64,000 nt of DNA, taken from positions 1,049,299 through 1,113,298 of the forward strand of contig NW_006498150.1 in the NCBI RefSeq assembly GCF_000471905.2, in the 5' to 3' direction. The DNA is from Amborella trichopoda (Eukaryota > Streptophyta > Magnoliopsida > Amborellales > Amborellaceae). The position numbers and the translations under genes were made by a program. The notes under the pieces were generated by a model, which searched no databases, was not told the DNA's origin, and saw nothing but the letters and a program-made list of their open reading frames with translations. This document shows positions 44,347 to 56,814 of this stretch, one piece after another (the stretch's first letter is position 1; each line of letters begins with the position of its first letter).

Positions 44347-44915
44347 TTGAGGGAAACCTACTTGGGGGATTTTTTTTTTTTTCTTCTTCAATATGAAATA
44401 TTGAAATCCACCTAAGAATTAGTAGATGATTATTCTCAAAAGAAGAAAATTGAAATTTAAGTTTTTTAACACTTAGATTTCACCATTTAAAAATTGAATG
44501 ATTTCCATTCAATCTCGAAACATTGTTATTTTCAAGTGCTTAGATGGTGCAATAGGAAAATGTTTTTTTATTGAGGTTAATCTATTGGTTGAAATGACTA
44601 TACCTCCAAAATTTGGGGTACTGAATTGATTTTAAGTTTTAAAAAATTGCGGATATTATAGTCTATTTATTCCCTCCAATAAACCACCTATAATTAATCT
44701 TAGGCCCCCAAATTTTGGAGATACGACCCCTTCAACGGTAGATTAAACTCACTAAAAGAACTTCCTAATTGCACCCGCTATGCACTTGAAAAAATAATGT
44801 CTCAAGATTGAATAGAGACCAACCAATTTTTAGAACATTCTTTTGAGAATAATCATCTATTGATTCTTAGGTGGTTCCCAAAATTTCATATCGAAAAAAT
44901 CCTGTCAAGTAGGTA
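44347..44915. repeat. Foldback-type inverted repeat
   Basis: The left arm (about 44347-44630) starts ACCTACTTGGGGGATTTT. The right arm (about 44695-44915) reverse-complements to ACCTACTTGACAGGATTTTT. Both share CCACCTAAGAATYARTAGATG, GATTATTCTCAAAAGAA, CATTCAATCTYGA, TTTTCAAGTGC and TCCAAAATTTGGGG in order. The arms are moderately diverged, with a spacer of about 65 bp. It could be a DNA transposon with long TIRs; no target duplication was found. Confidence 0.8.
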
Positions 44916-45089
44916 TTTATACCAAGGAGCTAAATGTAAACTACGCTCTTGATGGAGTATGGTATATATGCTAAATTATCATATTTCAAATAAATTTATC
45001 AAAATACCCCTAATATTGTAAGGATATTTTGTTGCTTATTATTTTTAATTAATTTTAAATATTTTGTATAAATATGTGATGCTAAAAAT

Positions 45090-46110
45090 ATAAACATGTT
45101 AAATTGAGCTTAATCTGATGTATGAAAAAGAAATAAAATTAATAAAAATTTACCAAGGCACTCATAAGAGATAAATGATTTAACATTCACCTCTATCGTT
45201 TGATTTAGTTTCAGAATACCTCATAAAAATATATATGGTCGCTAGTTGGAAATTGTAAATGAGCAAAATATTATACAGTTCATCTCAAATGATATTTTGA
45301 TACATTTATCTAAAATTAAAATACATTTTGTGCTTTCAAAAGTGGGATTAAAGTATCACATATGAAATATATGATACTGCTTTTAAATATAAAAAATAAA
45401 ATAGGATTTTGTGGTAAATTTCCTTCAAGCAACAACTTTAAATAAATAAAATTATGAAAGCACCGTTGAAATTCATACATGCATTTTGGTAATGTTATTT
45501 ATATTAATTATTTATTATATTTTTTAGAGACCAATGGTGAGAAGTATGAACATGCAAAGTTTAATCTCAATCAGATGTGTAGAAACATAAAACTAGAATA
45601 TAAACTTGTTAGATTGAGCTTAATCAGATGTATCACGAAGAAATAAAATTAATAAAAATTTACCAAAGCACTCATAAATGATAAACTATTTAACATTTCA
45701 CCTCTATCTTTTGATTTAGTTTCATAATACCCCATATAAAATATATGGTCTTTAGTTGGAGTAAATGGGCAAAATATTCTATAGTTCATCTCAAATTATA
45801 TTTTGATAATTTTATCTAAAATTAAACTACACTTTGTTCTTTCAAAAGTGGGATTAAGTGTCACATATGAAATATATGATACTACTTTTAAATATAAAAA
45901 ATAAAATAAGATTTTGTGGTAAATTTCCTTCAAGCAACAACTTTAAATAAATAAAATGATGAAAATACCTCTAAAATTCATACATGCATTTTGGTAATGT
46001 TATTCATATTAGTTATTTATTATATTTTCTGAAGAGCAATGGTGAGAAGTATGAACATGCAAAGTTTAATCTCAATCAAATGTATAGAAACATAAAATTG
46101 GAATATTAGA
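45090..46110. repeat. 510-bp tandem duplication
   Basis: ATTGAGCTTAATCTGATGTA (45103) recurs at 45613 with one change, and the following 500 bp align (CACTCATAARNGATAAA, TATATGGTC, CAAGCAACAACTTTAAATAA, AGTATGAACATGCAAAG). The copies are about 90% identical by eye. It is AT-rich and non-coding. Confidence 0.9.
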
Positions 46111-46162
46111 TGTGCTCTAAAAAGTATGACATGAATGTAAAGTACAAAATATTTTGCATTTT

Positions 46163-46490
46163 ATTGATAACTAATCTAGAGATCTGTGTGAAAATTTAAT
46201 GGTGATCATTTGAGGTCCTACTCACATGGGTGTGAGAGGGTCTCATAGTGTAATTACTCAAATGCAGTAATTACACTATGAGATCCTCCCACACCCATGT
46301 GAGTAGGACCCCAAATGATCACTATTAAAATTTGACATAAATCTCTATAAAAGTTATCACATAGGTGTAGGACTTGGATGAATGAGTTTATTGATAACTT
46401 TTCTACAGATCTGTGTTAAAATTTAATGGTGATCATTTTGGTCTTACTCACATGGGTGTGGGAGGGTCTCATAATATCATTACTCTTTGC
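46163..46490. repeat. Hairpin element with a third arm copy
   Basis: Arm L 46163-46257 and arm R 46267-46359 are reverse complements with a 9-bp loop. The core CTCACATGGGTGTGRGAGGGTC is nearly perfect. A third, direct copy of arm L lies at about 46385-46490 (GATAACTTTTCTACAGATCTG to GGGAGGGTCTCATAAT). No coding sequence is present. It is MITE-like. Confidence 0.9.
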
Positions 46491-49400
46491 GCTTATACCT
46501 CTTTTGTTTATGTTGTAACTTTTTTTCCCACAATACACTTGTTTGGGTTTTAAATTCCAATCCAAAGTATTTTATCTATGGTTTGGGTGGTTTAGATATT
46601 GAAGTTTCGAACCGGTCCCTCAAAAAAGTAAAGTAAAAAGACTCAAAGCTTCAAGTTTTAAACCACCATTTTATTGTCCTTTTATTTTTTATTTGCCCGC
46701 ATAAATAAATACTAGTGAAATACACGTGCTTTGCACATGATATTGATTGTTGATCATTAAAATAGCTTTTCGATTTTCAAATAACATTTTAAAAATAGAT
46801 TTGGTTATAGAGAAGAAAAAAAAAAGAGAGAGAATTTGTTGGTTCTATCTTCACGTATAGGATTTTATTAGATAATAATTATCTAAAAATATTTCAAATC
46901 ATGTTTAATACAAATAAATAAAAGATATTAAGGATTTTTTCATATTTTCAAGTAGTTATTAATCAAGAAATAATTATTTCTTAGCTAATAAAATATAATT
47001 TCAACTCTATTATTTGCCTACCATAATTTGTATTTTCAGTTTTTCTTTTCTTTTCTTTTCTTTTTCCCCTATCTTTGCATTGTCACTTATGATATTTAAT
47101 GCCATAATTGAAACTACAAAATGTTGAATAGTTAAACTATAGGTGTATTTTGATAAATTATTTTGTTAAAAAATGGCCTGAGTTGTTTTATTACGATTAA
47201 TAGTCCATTTGTGGGATGATGACTATTTTGTATCTTGAAATTATTCACAAGGTGATCAATATGGATGTGAAAAATTTGAGATCTAAACGTATCTTTAAAA
47301 GTTAGATAAGATGATCTAGAATGGTGTATATGGTTTTTTATTTTTATTTTTATTTTTATTTTTATTTTTTTCATTGACTAGAACACTTACAAAAATCCAA
47401 GTACAATAAAATTTACTTCAAAAAATACATAAATAACCAAAAAATGTTCGTACTTGATGCCACTAATCATAATATCTTTTATTTAGTAAACAAAGAAACA
47501 AAATGCTTATGAGAATAAGAAAGTACAAGAAATAAAGATATTGTAAACCACAAAGTAAGATGTCAAAAAATTACCAAGTGGACTTAGCATATCCTAATAT
47601 CGGGTCTCCTCTTCCAATGTCACATGGATCAATAGTATATCTCATATCTGCAAAATATGGGAAAGCCTTTGTTACTACCTTTAATAATATAAGAGCAATG
47701 GTGGAACTTGCGAATGTCTTGGCGCTAGGTTCCAATACCTACCTAAGTGGGCGTGGCCCCCTTTCAATATTATAATGAAGAGAGATGTGAGCGATCTTTG
47801 ATGAGAGAGAGAAGAGAAAACCCTAGAGGGTGGAGAGTAGAGAAATGAGATGTGTAGAGATTTAGAGATGAGAGAATATCTATTTATAGAATTTCTAGAG
47901 GTTAGTGTTTATTTAAGGTTAGCCATCCTTATAGAAACTAGATCCAAACCATTAATCATAGAAGATCTGTATGGTGAAAGATCTAAGCCATCAAATATGT
48001 AGATATGTCATCATGATTCAAATGAATGCACTAGAACTTAATTTTTCAGATTCCTAAACCTAATCGCATCAAATAATGAAATATGCCAAATATTATCATT
48101 CATACTTTAATTATCCATAATCTTCTTACACGTAATATATCTTTTGAAATCAATCATCCATAATTTCAAATCATTGTTATTATTTCAACTTAATTGATAG
48201 TCTTGGTGGCTTCAATAGATTTTAGTTAGTATAATTCAATATGAGTGGGGTGTGCCACCTTAGATGGCTTTATAGGGTCCCACAAAATTATCCTATGTGT
48301 TTTATTTATGGTGGGCCCATAACTCATGATGGGCCCTCATATAATTGATGAATTATAAGATTCATAAAATGATTTTTAAAATATTGAAATAAATAGTATT
48401 TATCTATGGATATTTAAATACTAAAAATTGAATATCTCTTAATTTATAAATCTATTTTGTAAAAATAAAATTTTACATATTTATAAAAATTAAAATGAAC
48501 AAATCTGAAAATTATTTACGATCAAAATAGTTAATTTTAAAGTAACCTAGCCGTTCCCATGACCCACAGACCACTGCAAGGGTTCATGATTGGGCTACCA
48601 AATTCAGCCAATAGGCAAGGAGACACAATCTCAATCTATGGATTACAGGTTCTCCCTAGATATGAGTCTAAGGTTACATAGACTTCATGTAATTACAACT
48701 CTATGGTGCACTCTCCTGGACAACTCCAACCTCATCAAGGAATGTTGTTAACCCTCATCGGTTTATGCTCTATGCCCAGATAATAAGAGTGTTCCAACTC
48801 GATTGCCCTAGCACGCAAAGGCAAGTCGAATATCGGCAAATAATATTTGCTTATCATGGTCCACAAAGGACCATACTCCCATTAAGTTTATGTTTCATTA
48901 TATCAAATATTTGAATACAAGCTCTCACAATATATTTAATGATCACAAAATCCCAAAATTTTTAACTATGTCTTTTGGTTGGAACCATGACAGATTTTCA
49001 AGTCATAGTTAATAAGTATCCAATTAAAAACTTTATGATTTTTTAAAACAATGTGATTTTTAAAAATCTATTAAAAACTTTGATTCTTTGAAAAGATCTT
49101 CAAAAACACTTTTTTTTTTTATTGGACCGATAAATGTACATTTATATTTTTCAAGTTTATTTTAGAAAAATTCTTCCCAGTTTTAGTGTCCTCATTTTCC
49201 AACTTTCTTGAAACTTTTCGTCTTAATTGATTTGAAATCTTGAAGAAAAAAGCTTACTAAATATAGAATTAAACTAAAGATATTGATTTAGAAAAAAAAA
49301 AATCATAAAAAGCTTTCACGAATGTATTCCTAGATAAATGTATTTCCCTAAAAAATTTCATCCCAAAAAGAAAATGACTATGAATGTATTTTTAGAGAAC

Positions 49401-49768
49401 CTTTATATTTTGTGTGTGTGTTTTTTTTTTAACTGCAATCCTTTGTTTTCTAACATCAATCCTATACCATAAGTTCTTGTTAACATAATTTTGTATTTGG
49501 TATTCTTGTTGGTTTTCACCAGATGCTCCTGTCAATGGAGGAAGCATACCACATTGTAATGTTTAATGACAACTAGACAAACAATTTGTCAAGTATGATC
49601 CTAAATGTTAGTAAATCATAATATAAAAATATTGTTCAATGACGTTATTGTATCTTTACAATAATTACAAATCATAAATTTATTTGATGTTAGCTATACA
49701 CATCTTATTTTTTTCACTTTATTTTTTGGAGCCAAATCCGAAGTATTCATGATTATTTGGATGGGATT
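46491..49768. other. Intergenic, no gene recognised
   Basis: AT-rich sequence with (CTTTT)n at about 47042-47066 and (ATTTTT)n at about 47334-47370. A 71-codon open frame at 47560-47775 shows no known motif. The segment 48540-48900 is less AT-rich and structured like an old LTR or gene-derived repeat, but no partner copy is in the window. Confidence 0.4.
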
Positions 49769-49988
49769 GTATACAATGAGACCATTTACTCATATACATG
49801 AAGGCCACAATTACTTATAGCCATCCAATTTGAAATTTGAAATTTTGGATGTGTTGCAAAATTCGAGAAAATTCCTTTTGAAATTTGAGCTGGGTCAATG
49901 CAATAAATGTGGCCACCTAATTTCATATCCAATGGTCAATATTAATTGTGACCACCATGTACCAAAGGTAAATTGTCTCATTGTATAC
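49769..49988. mobile_element. MITE (220 bp)
   Basis: The left end GTATACAATGAGACCATTTAC pairs with the right end, which reverse-complements to GTATACAATGAGACAATTTAC. Inside these ends the arms continue imperfectly (GGCCACAATTAC and GGTCACAATTAA). No coding sequence. The superfamily is unclear because the target duplication could not be defined. Confidence 0.75.
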
Positions 49989-52104
49989 TTTTCTTATTTA
50001 AATACCTGATTTTTTCATTTTTTCAACCTGATTTTTGGTCTTTGATATGTTGGACTCATCTAATTTATTAACAATTTATTGACCAAAGTCGCTTCTACAA
50101 AGTGCATTTATTTATTAATTTATTTTTTAGTAGGTCTCTCAGTTGACGAGGTTACATATAAATATTCGGCTGCTTACAAGCGCTCTTATATTGGGTTTCC
50201 AACCCAATTTAGGGAATTATGAAATACTTATCAATTTAATCTAGTTGTATTTTGATAAAATTCAAAACCCATTTTGATGTGTGATTTGATTGACTATTTG
50301 AAATTTGATCGAAATAATGGTGAGCAATTTGAAATCAGATAAAAAAGTATGGGTAAGATGTTAAATAGTTCAAATCACAAGTGGAGTTTGATTAATTTCT
50401 CTTATATATATTTCGAGACAGGTCAACCCTTATTATTGGATCTGGGTCAAGTAGACCAAGCATATCACCTTATTAACCTTACATGATTTATTTTAATGAA
50501 TTATTGATAGACTAGGTGAGGCTCCACTACTTTTGCTAGACTTGACCAAATACAATTGTTGAAGTAAGGACTGCATAGGGTCAGGTCTAGCCATAGGCCA
50601 AACAAAAACCTTGACATAGATAGGTATAGTTGGACCTGGACCAGCCCTCTATGTTCACTTCTTAGCCATGGACATGAGTTAAGTAGACCAATGTGCGGAA
50701 ATGAATTATTCCTCGTTGGAACTAGGATTGGTTTGACTCCAATGGAGCGGGCTAGTCCTGTGAGGGAATGGGGCAATCATTACCATAGTAAGCAAGTCTC
50801 CTTTTCAAACATGACTTTTAAAAAAATCATTGATTTATTGAAATCTGTTAATAACTCTAAGTTTTTCAAAAGATCTTTAGAAAATTGTGTTTTTTAATAG
50901 AACTGATATAAGTATGTATTTTATCTATTTTCAAAACAACTTATTCCTTATAACTTTATTTATTCATTAACTTAATATTATTGATTTTTGGTTTAAAGAT
51001 AAGTACACTAACAGTGGGAGCAATTAAGAATCTTGGTTTAACAAAATATTCCATCAAAAATTTCACCAATGAGTTCCCTTAAAAAAGTACACAAAAAAAA
51101 TACAAGCAATATATTCCCCAAAAAGGAGTAATTGAAACAATTATATATCTCAAAATAATAGATAGAATTAAAAGAAGAGTAACCCAATGAAAAATCTATT
51201 TTTTTTTCTTTAAACCCGTAGCATCCTTATAAAGCGCAAGAGAGAGACTCAATGATACTAAAGATTTAGGTAGCTAGGAATTCAGTGTGAGATTCGAATT
51301 TGCTTAAGCAATTTGTTGTTTTTTTTATGCATAGAGAAGTTTGATTAATTTTATTTTTTATTTCATTGGTGTATACAACATGACATTTTGGTTAGACCAC
51401 TATTTTACATATTTGGGTCTTTACGATTTGCTTTAATTAACTGCAATCTTACATTGATGGTGTTATTTGTTTTCTTCCTTTGAAAAATAATCATATACAT
51501 TGATTCACAGTTTTTGTTATTTGCTAATTAGTTATTCTGCTTAGTATTCTTGTTATTGTTTCATTTTATGCTCCCAATAAATCTACGATATGTTTTGTGA
51601 TGTAACAACATAGTAAGCATTGTTGATGGATTTATTGGAAGTTTCAACAAAAATGGTCAAGTATTACTATAGTGACACTAGTAAGGCTATAAAATTATGG
51701 GAAAATTTTATAGAGTCGAGGCTCTAAATAATCAAATTTTAGCCTACCCCAATTTTTTTTCTACTTTATACAATATTAGTTAGTAGTATAATATTTTAAA
51801 TTCGAGTGATTCAATAATATTTGAAAAAGTTTAAAAAACAAATATCATATTCTCAATCTATTTTCAATTTAAAAGTAGTCACATCTAAGAATTTTAATTT
51901 AGGTAATTACATAATGCTTCAAAATTAAAGACATTTGAATTAATTTTTTTATTTTAATTTAGATTATTACACAATAATTAAAAATTAAAAATTTGAATTA
52001 AATATTTTTATTTTATTTATTTATAATTTTGAGCAATATTAATATGAGAAATTATTCTAAAATAAACCCATGCGGTTATAATTTTTGGGTAAAATATAAC
52101 AATA
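49989..52104. other. Intergenic, with a MITE fragment at about 51698-51750
   Basis: No gene was recognised. GGGAAAATTTTATAGAGTCGAGGCTCTAAATAATC at 51699-51733 (quoted in part: GTCGAGGCTCTAAATAATC) matches the TIR of the MITE at 60820-61140. No second end was found, so it is a partial copy. Confidence 0.5.
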
Positions 52105-52113
52105 ATGATAATA

Positions 52114-52415
52114 GAAAAAATTACGCTAATATCCGTTATAAGAAGCGTTATTACGGATACACTTTTGAGTTTCCGTTATTATCAGAATGTTTGTTTTCTC
52201 CCTTTCATAACGACATTTTTTAAAAAAGACGACTTTACCTATTTTCGTGTATTGAAGAACTGAATTAAAAAAAAAATTAGTTGTTCAACAACCGCAAACG
52301 GGAATAGCTATTTTAACCTTCCCGTGCTAGTTTCGGTTGTTCAACAACCGAAATTAGTGTTTTCGAGTGTTGAACAATCGAAAATCTAATTTTGGTTGTT
52401 CAACATTCGAAATTA
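52114..52415 (+). repeat. Left TIR of the MULE
   Basis: About 302 bp, matching the right TIR in inverse orientation: TTACGCTAATATCCGTTA, GTATTACGGATACAC-type, TTTCATAACGACATTTTTTAAAAAAGA, GAATTAAAAAAAAA and four GTTGTTCAACA palindromes. Overall identity is moderate to high. Confidence 0.9.
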
Positions 52416-53537
52416 TACGGGGCTTGTTTTAAAAAAGAACAGTTACTGTTCTTCGGCTGCACCAGTCCAAGACCATCCGAAATTATTTAATCCCCCTATT
52501 TTTCACTCTTTCTTACATATCTAACTACCGAAATCACTATTTAGATCTGGATAAAAGCATTTTGACAAATCATAACGGCATTTGACGCATTTTGAGGGCA
52601 TTTGGTGGATTTCTAATTTGTAGTGAAGGTATGTATCATTTGGGGTTTTTATAACTGTAATTTTTGGGTTTTTATAACTGTAAGTTTGGGTTTTTTTATT
52701 ATTTTTTAATGATATACATGAGTCATTGAGTTATGTTTGTTTGTTATTTATTGTTTAAGAATTTGTAAATTTGGGGTTATTGAGAACTTCAAATTTGATT
52801 ATTAGAACTCGAAATCAATAACTTAGTATAGTTAAATGGCTGTGACAATATATTTTGCTTTTTACGGGTGATTTCTATTATTATTTTAAGTTTTTGGAAG
52901 TTGTTTGTATCATTTTGTATTTTGGGGACTTGGTTTTTCAGTTGTTGAATGGGTTTGTGTTTTGTGACTGTATGTAAATGAATCCATCCGTAAATTGAAA
53001 TATATAGCTTAATGTAGCATCCTCTGATATCATTGAAAATGTATGACTTATGCTATGTTGGACTTGTAATTTCAAATTTAGTAGCTTAATACAAATATTT
53101 GTATGTTTCTATGTGTTGTAGCTTAATACAGATAACTTAGTATAGATATTTGTAATTTCAAATGGGTGTGGGTTTTGTAATTCAAAATTTCTTATAGCGT
53201 AAATTTTGAATAGGTACAGAGATGGTACGTAGATGAATAGGTACACTGTTTTGGTTATCATATAAGAACAAAAATTTTGCACACAATACTTCATGCTCAT
53301 TCCATTGTTAGTGATATATGTACATGGATTACATACAAGCCCATTCCATTGTTAGTGATATATGATTTACTAATATATGGATTACATACAAGTTGCAGAT
53401 GTGTTAGTAAACTCCATTTATAGTTCGATATGTAAATTTAATATTGGATTCTTGTCTTAGAGTAGTATTGTACATGCAAATGCATGCTGCAATTTTAATA
53501 TGCATAATGAGTTATTGTTGTCTTGATTTTAGTGAAT

Positions 53538-55597
53538 ATGAGTTGTGTCCATCCAGAGGGGGGATACCCAGGAGGTCCTCAGGACCCTAGCTTGCTATAG
53601 CTTCAACAAAAGCATTCATTATATTACATATGGGTGAATATATGCATCTGCTCTTTCCATAAGTTTGTTATTTTCTAATAAATTATAGCTTGTTTCAATT
53701 GCATATGGGAAGTACATGTGTATATATAATGTGACTCGTATGTGTTATATTTCTTAGAATCAATGAGAAGACATTTCAAATGAACGATTGACATCTAACT
53801 GAATAACAAGTTCAATTAGTGAACGTGTTTGGGTTGGGTGCTCTGTCTATCATTTGACCAGGTTGAATTGATCATCCTTTGGTTGCTGCTAATGCATAGA
53901 GGTGGCGCTCAGAGACCAATTCCTTCCATTATAACATTCAAATTGGTGAGATGACACCAACTTTATTTGATGTGTACTAGATTTTAGAATTGGTCGTAGA
54001 TGACGAGTCTGTTACATGCCGTCCTATCAGTGACCTCCACAAGTTCATAGAGGATAATTTGGGTATAGTCCCCACTGGAGGCAACTTTACAACCATAAAG
54101 CAATCATGGTTGACGGCTAAATTTAGGGGATTGCCACCTAATGCATCCCCTGTGAAAATAGTCAGATATACTCAAGCCTATCTACTCTTCCTAATCAACG
54201 CAACCATTTTCGTTGATGCATCAGTTGCAACAGTCCCAACAAGGTACTTGCAATTCTTTGAAGAAATTGAGCAAGCTAGTAGATATGCATGGGGTGCTGC
54301 AGCCCTCGCATATCTATATCATTCGCTTGGAAAAGCTTGTACTTTCAAGCGAATACATTTTAGTGGTTCTGCCACTCTTATGCAGGTAAATTTAATTTTT
54401 GTATAGATATAAGCATATTACTTTAAACTACTTAGAAATTTTTTCTTTTAACTTATCATATCTTGATATAATGCAGTGCTGGTCTTATGAGCATATTATG
54501 CATATGAGACCCATACCGCATAATATATCTTGAAATATGCTAAGGGAAAAATGGTGGGAGCCACCCAATAATTATTATGGCAATCCACATAATTTGATGC
54601 CTCCCATTAGATAAGAATTAAATAACCTCCAACCAAATGAGGTCAGTATGTACTTTGATATTCAATACTTTCAATTATATTATAGTATTTATACATTTTT
54701 TTATTGACTTATTGTCATATGTGTGATTATACTTCATATAACAAGTAATATGGAATCCGTACTTCAAGCCTGATGAGTCTATTTCAGATGATAGGCATGA
54801 GGCATTCAAAACTGCAATGTGCGTAACGACTCTTATCTTTGATGATATTGTCGAGCCATACATGCCAAATTGTGTTTGCTGCCAATTTGGAGCTAAACAG
54901 GGCATTCCTAGAAATCTTTTATCTGTTGGTAAGAGGTCCACCAAATATGGTGGGCACCGAAATTGGCGAAATGTCAATTTTGAAAAGATTCATCATTGGT
55001 TGTCTTGCCATGATCACATGATGACAGACATTGAAGTCGATACTGTGAATGAGTTGCCCTCAAAGGAGTACAAGGCTTGGTACAGTTGAGTGTCCCATCC
55101 TATTATATACAATGTCGCTAACCCACCTATTGACATTTTGCAACCTCATAACAAGGAAGAAGAAGAGATAGTTCCTGTACATGAACCACAGTATATAATA
55201 AGACCTCGAGGTTAAGAGGAAGAGTTGGTATGTATATTTTAACCTACAAATTGCTTTAGTTTTGTATTTGCCAATCAGTTTGTATGTTTATATTAACCTA
55301 CAAAATGTTTTGCAGGTTAGTGCAATTAAGGCTAGTACAACCATGTTAGCAAAGGCACTTACACTTAGATACAAGTGGTACTCTGAAGTATATAATCACG
55401 TTAACAACGTGTTTGAAATGTTGTCTACGTTTATGCTGGTTGACATGGAAGATATAGAAGCCAGGATGGAAATATTACAACATGAAGTTAACGATGAAGC
55501 TGTACAAGAACAAGGAGGACAAGATGTAGTGGGTGAGAGTAATCGGGCTGCTGCTGAAGACTTGGCTCCATCCACACAACCTGCAGTTGAGGAGTAG
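53538..55597 (+). pseudogene. Plant mobile domain (PMD) gene inside the MULE
   Basis: PMD proteins (the MAIN/MAIL1-type domain, also found in plant transposons) have no firmly known enzymatic activity. The sequence gives MSCVHPEGGYPGGPQDPSLL (from ATG 53538; the usual P-G-P-x-D-P-S-L-L start), then after an intron-like break ERWRSETNSFH-like and GEMTPTLFDVY (53880-53970). It continues with VVDDESVTCRP, FRGLPPNASP, RYTQAYLLFLINATIF and LAYLYHSLGKAC up to a donor at 54385. A second exon (54476-54640) has CWSYEHI, MRPIP and KWWEPPNNYYGNPHNLMPP. The third (from about 54749) has DIVEPYMPNCVCCQFGAKQG, R-N-W and a short acidic tail, and the last exon (55317-55597) ends EDLAPSTQPAVEE. Introns with GT-AG are plausible, but the third acceptor is imperfect and in-frame TGA/TAA/TAG codons interrupt several exons. 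Confidence 0.88.
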
Positions 55598-55715
55598 AAG
55601 ACATAACACAAGACAGAAGCAGTATCAGCTGAAGAGAAGGTGGCATCCGTAATTGTACTTTTTTTGGCAATGTAATGGCTATTTTGACCGTAGTAATATA
55701 TATATATATATATAT

Positions 55716-55976
55716 GAGCAATGATCTAATGCAACGGTTGTATCATAGTATAATGCAACGACACTTCTAGAAAACCATGTTTGTGGTATTCATATGACCC
55801 CAAAATTTTGCACACACTCTCTTCATCTCAATAATGAATCCTCAAAAAAAAAAAGTTCAATTTGAATTCTAGATATGGTTAGAATGAGTCCCCTCCAAAA
55901 ACAAATCTAAACCATAAGATGCTTTTTTTAAGGCCGTTGCATCATATTACTATACTACATTTGCATGATATCATTG

Positions 55977-55979
<3 letters not shown>
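55716..55979. mobile_element. MITE nested in the MULE (264 bp)
   Basis: The left end GAGCAATGATCTAATGCAA pairs with the right end, which reverse-complements to GAGCAATGATATCATGCAA. It lies between (TA)n on the left and (CT)n/(TA)n on the right (to 56042). The same family occurs at 61188, 61568-62105 and 36.7 kb. Confidence 0.85.

Positions 55980-56042
<63 letters not shown>
55980..56042. repeat. CT and TA microsatellites
   Basis: (CT)n is followed by (TA)n directly beside the MITE. Confidence 0.95.
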
Positions 56043-56043
<1 letters not shown>

Positions 56044-56159
56044 AAATGGCTACCCTAATAAGGTAACTATTTTAGTTATATATAATGTAACTAAAATACT
56101 ATAGCTATTTTAATATAATGTAAAGGGTGTCTATTGGAAATGGACCCTGAATGATGCCC

Positions 56160-56560
56160 GAAATTTAGTTGTTCAACAACCAAATTTTTTGTGATTTCGG
56201 TTGTTGAACAACGAAAATCTCAGTTTCGGTTGTTCAAACCGAAATTGTGATTGCGAATTCCAGAAGCTCCCTGGATCTTCGCAGTCAGAAATTCGGTTGT
56301 TCAACAAATGAATTTTTTGTGATTTCGGTTGTTGAACAATCGAAATCCCAATTTCGGTCGTTGAATAACCGTTGTGCAAAAATCGAATTTGTAACTGCGA
56401 ATTCCAGAAGCTTCCTGGATCTTTGCATTCAGAAATTCGATTGTTCAACAATCGAAATTTTTGTGATTTTGGTTGTTCAACGTCCGAAATTTCTAGAATT
56501 TCGGTTGTTCAACATCCGAAATTTCCAGAATATCGGTTGTTCAACAATCGAAATCACAAT
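56160..56560. repeat. Central palindrome array of the MULE
   Basis: About nine copies of the palindrome GGTTGTTCAACAACC (with variants GTTGAAC, GTTCAACAATC) lie in 400 bp. Two copies of a 144-bp unit (TGCGAATTCCAGAAGC at 56252 and 56396) are nested in it. The same palindrome fills the TIRs. It separates the 3' ends of the two convergent genes. Confidence 0.9.
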
Positions 56561-56814
56561 TTTCATTAAAACTTCTTATATTACAGTGGATTTTCATTGA
56601 ACGCTCTCTTGTTTCAATGCTCTTTTATGTTATATTCGAATTATATTACAATGAATTATACACCAGATTCAGATCAACACCTAAATCACTCAATTCACAC
56701 TAACACCAAGTACAACACAAGATTGACGGCACCAAAATCACTCATTTCATTGATTCATCAAATTGTTAATTCCATACAAAAACACAAGATTGACAAGAAA
56801 TAATTCACTCTATC

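Noticed and set aside
48540..48900. Possible copia-type LTR
   Set aside because: There is no partner LTR, no TG...CA boundary and no coding region nearby.
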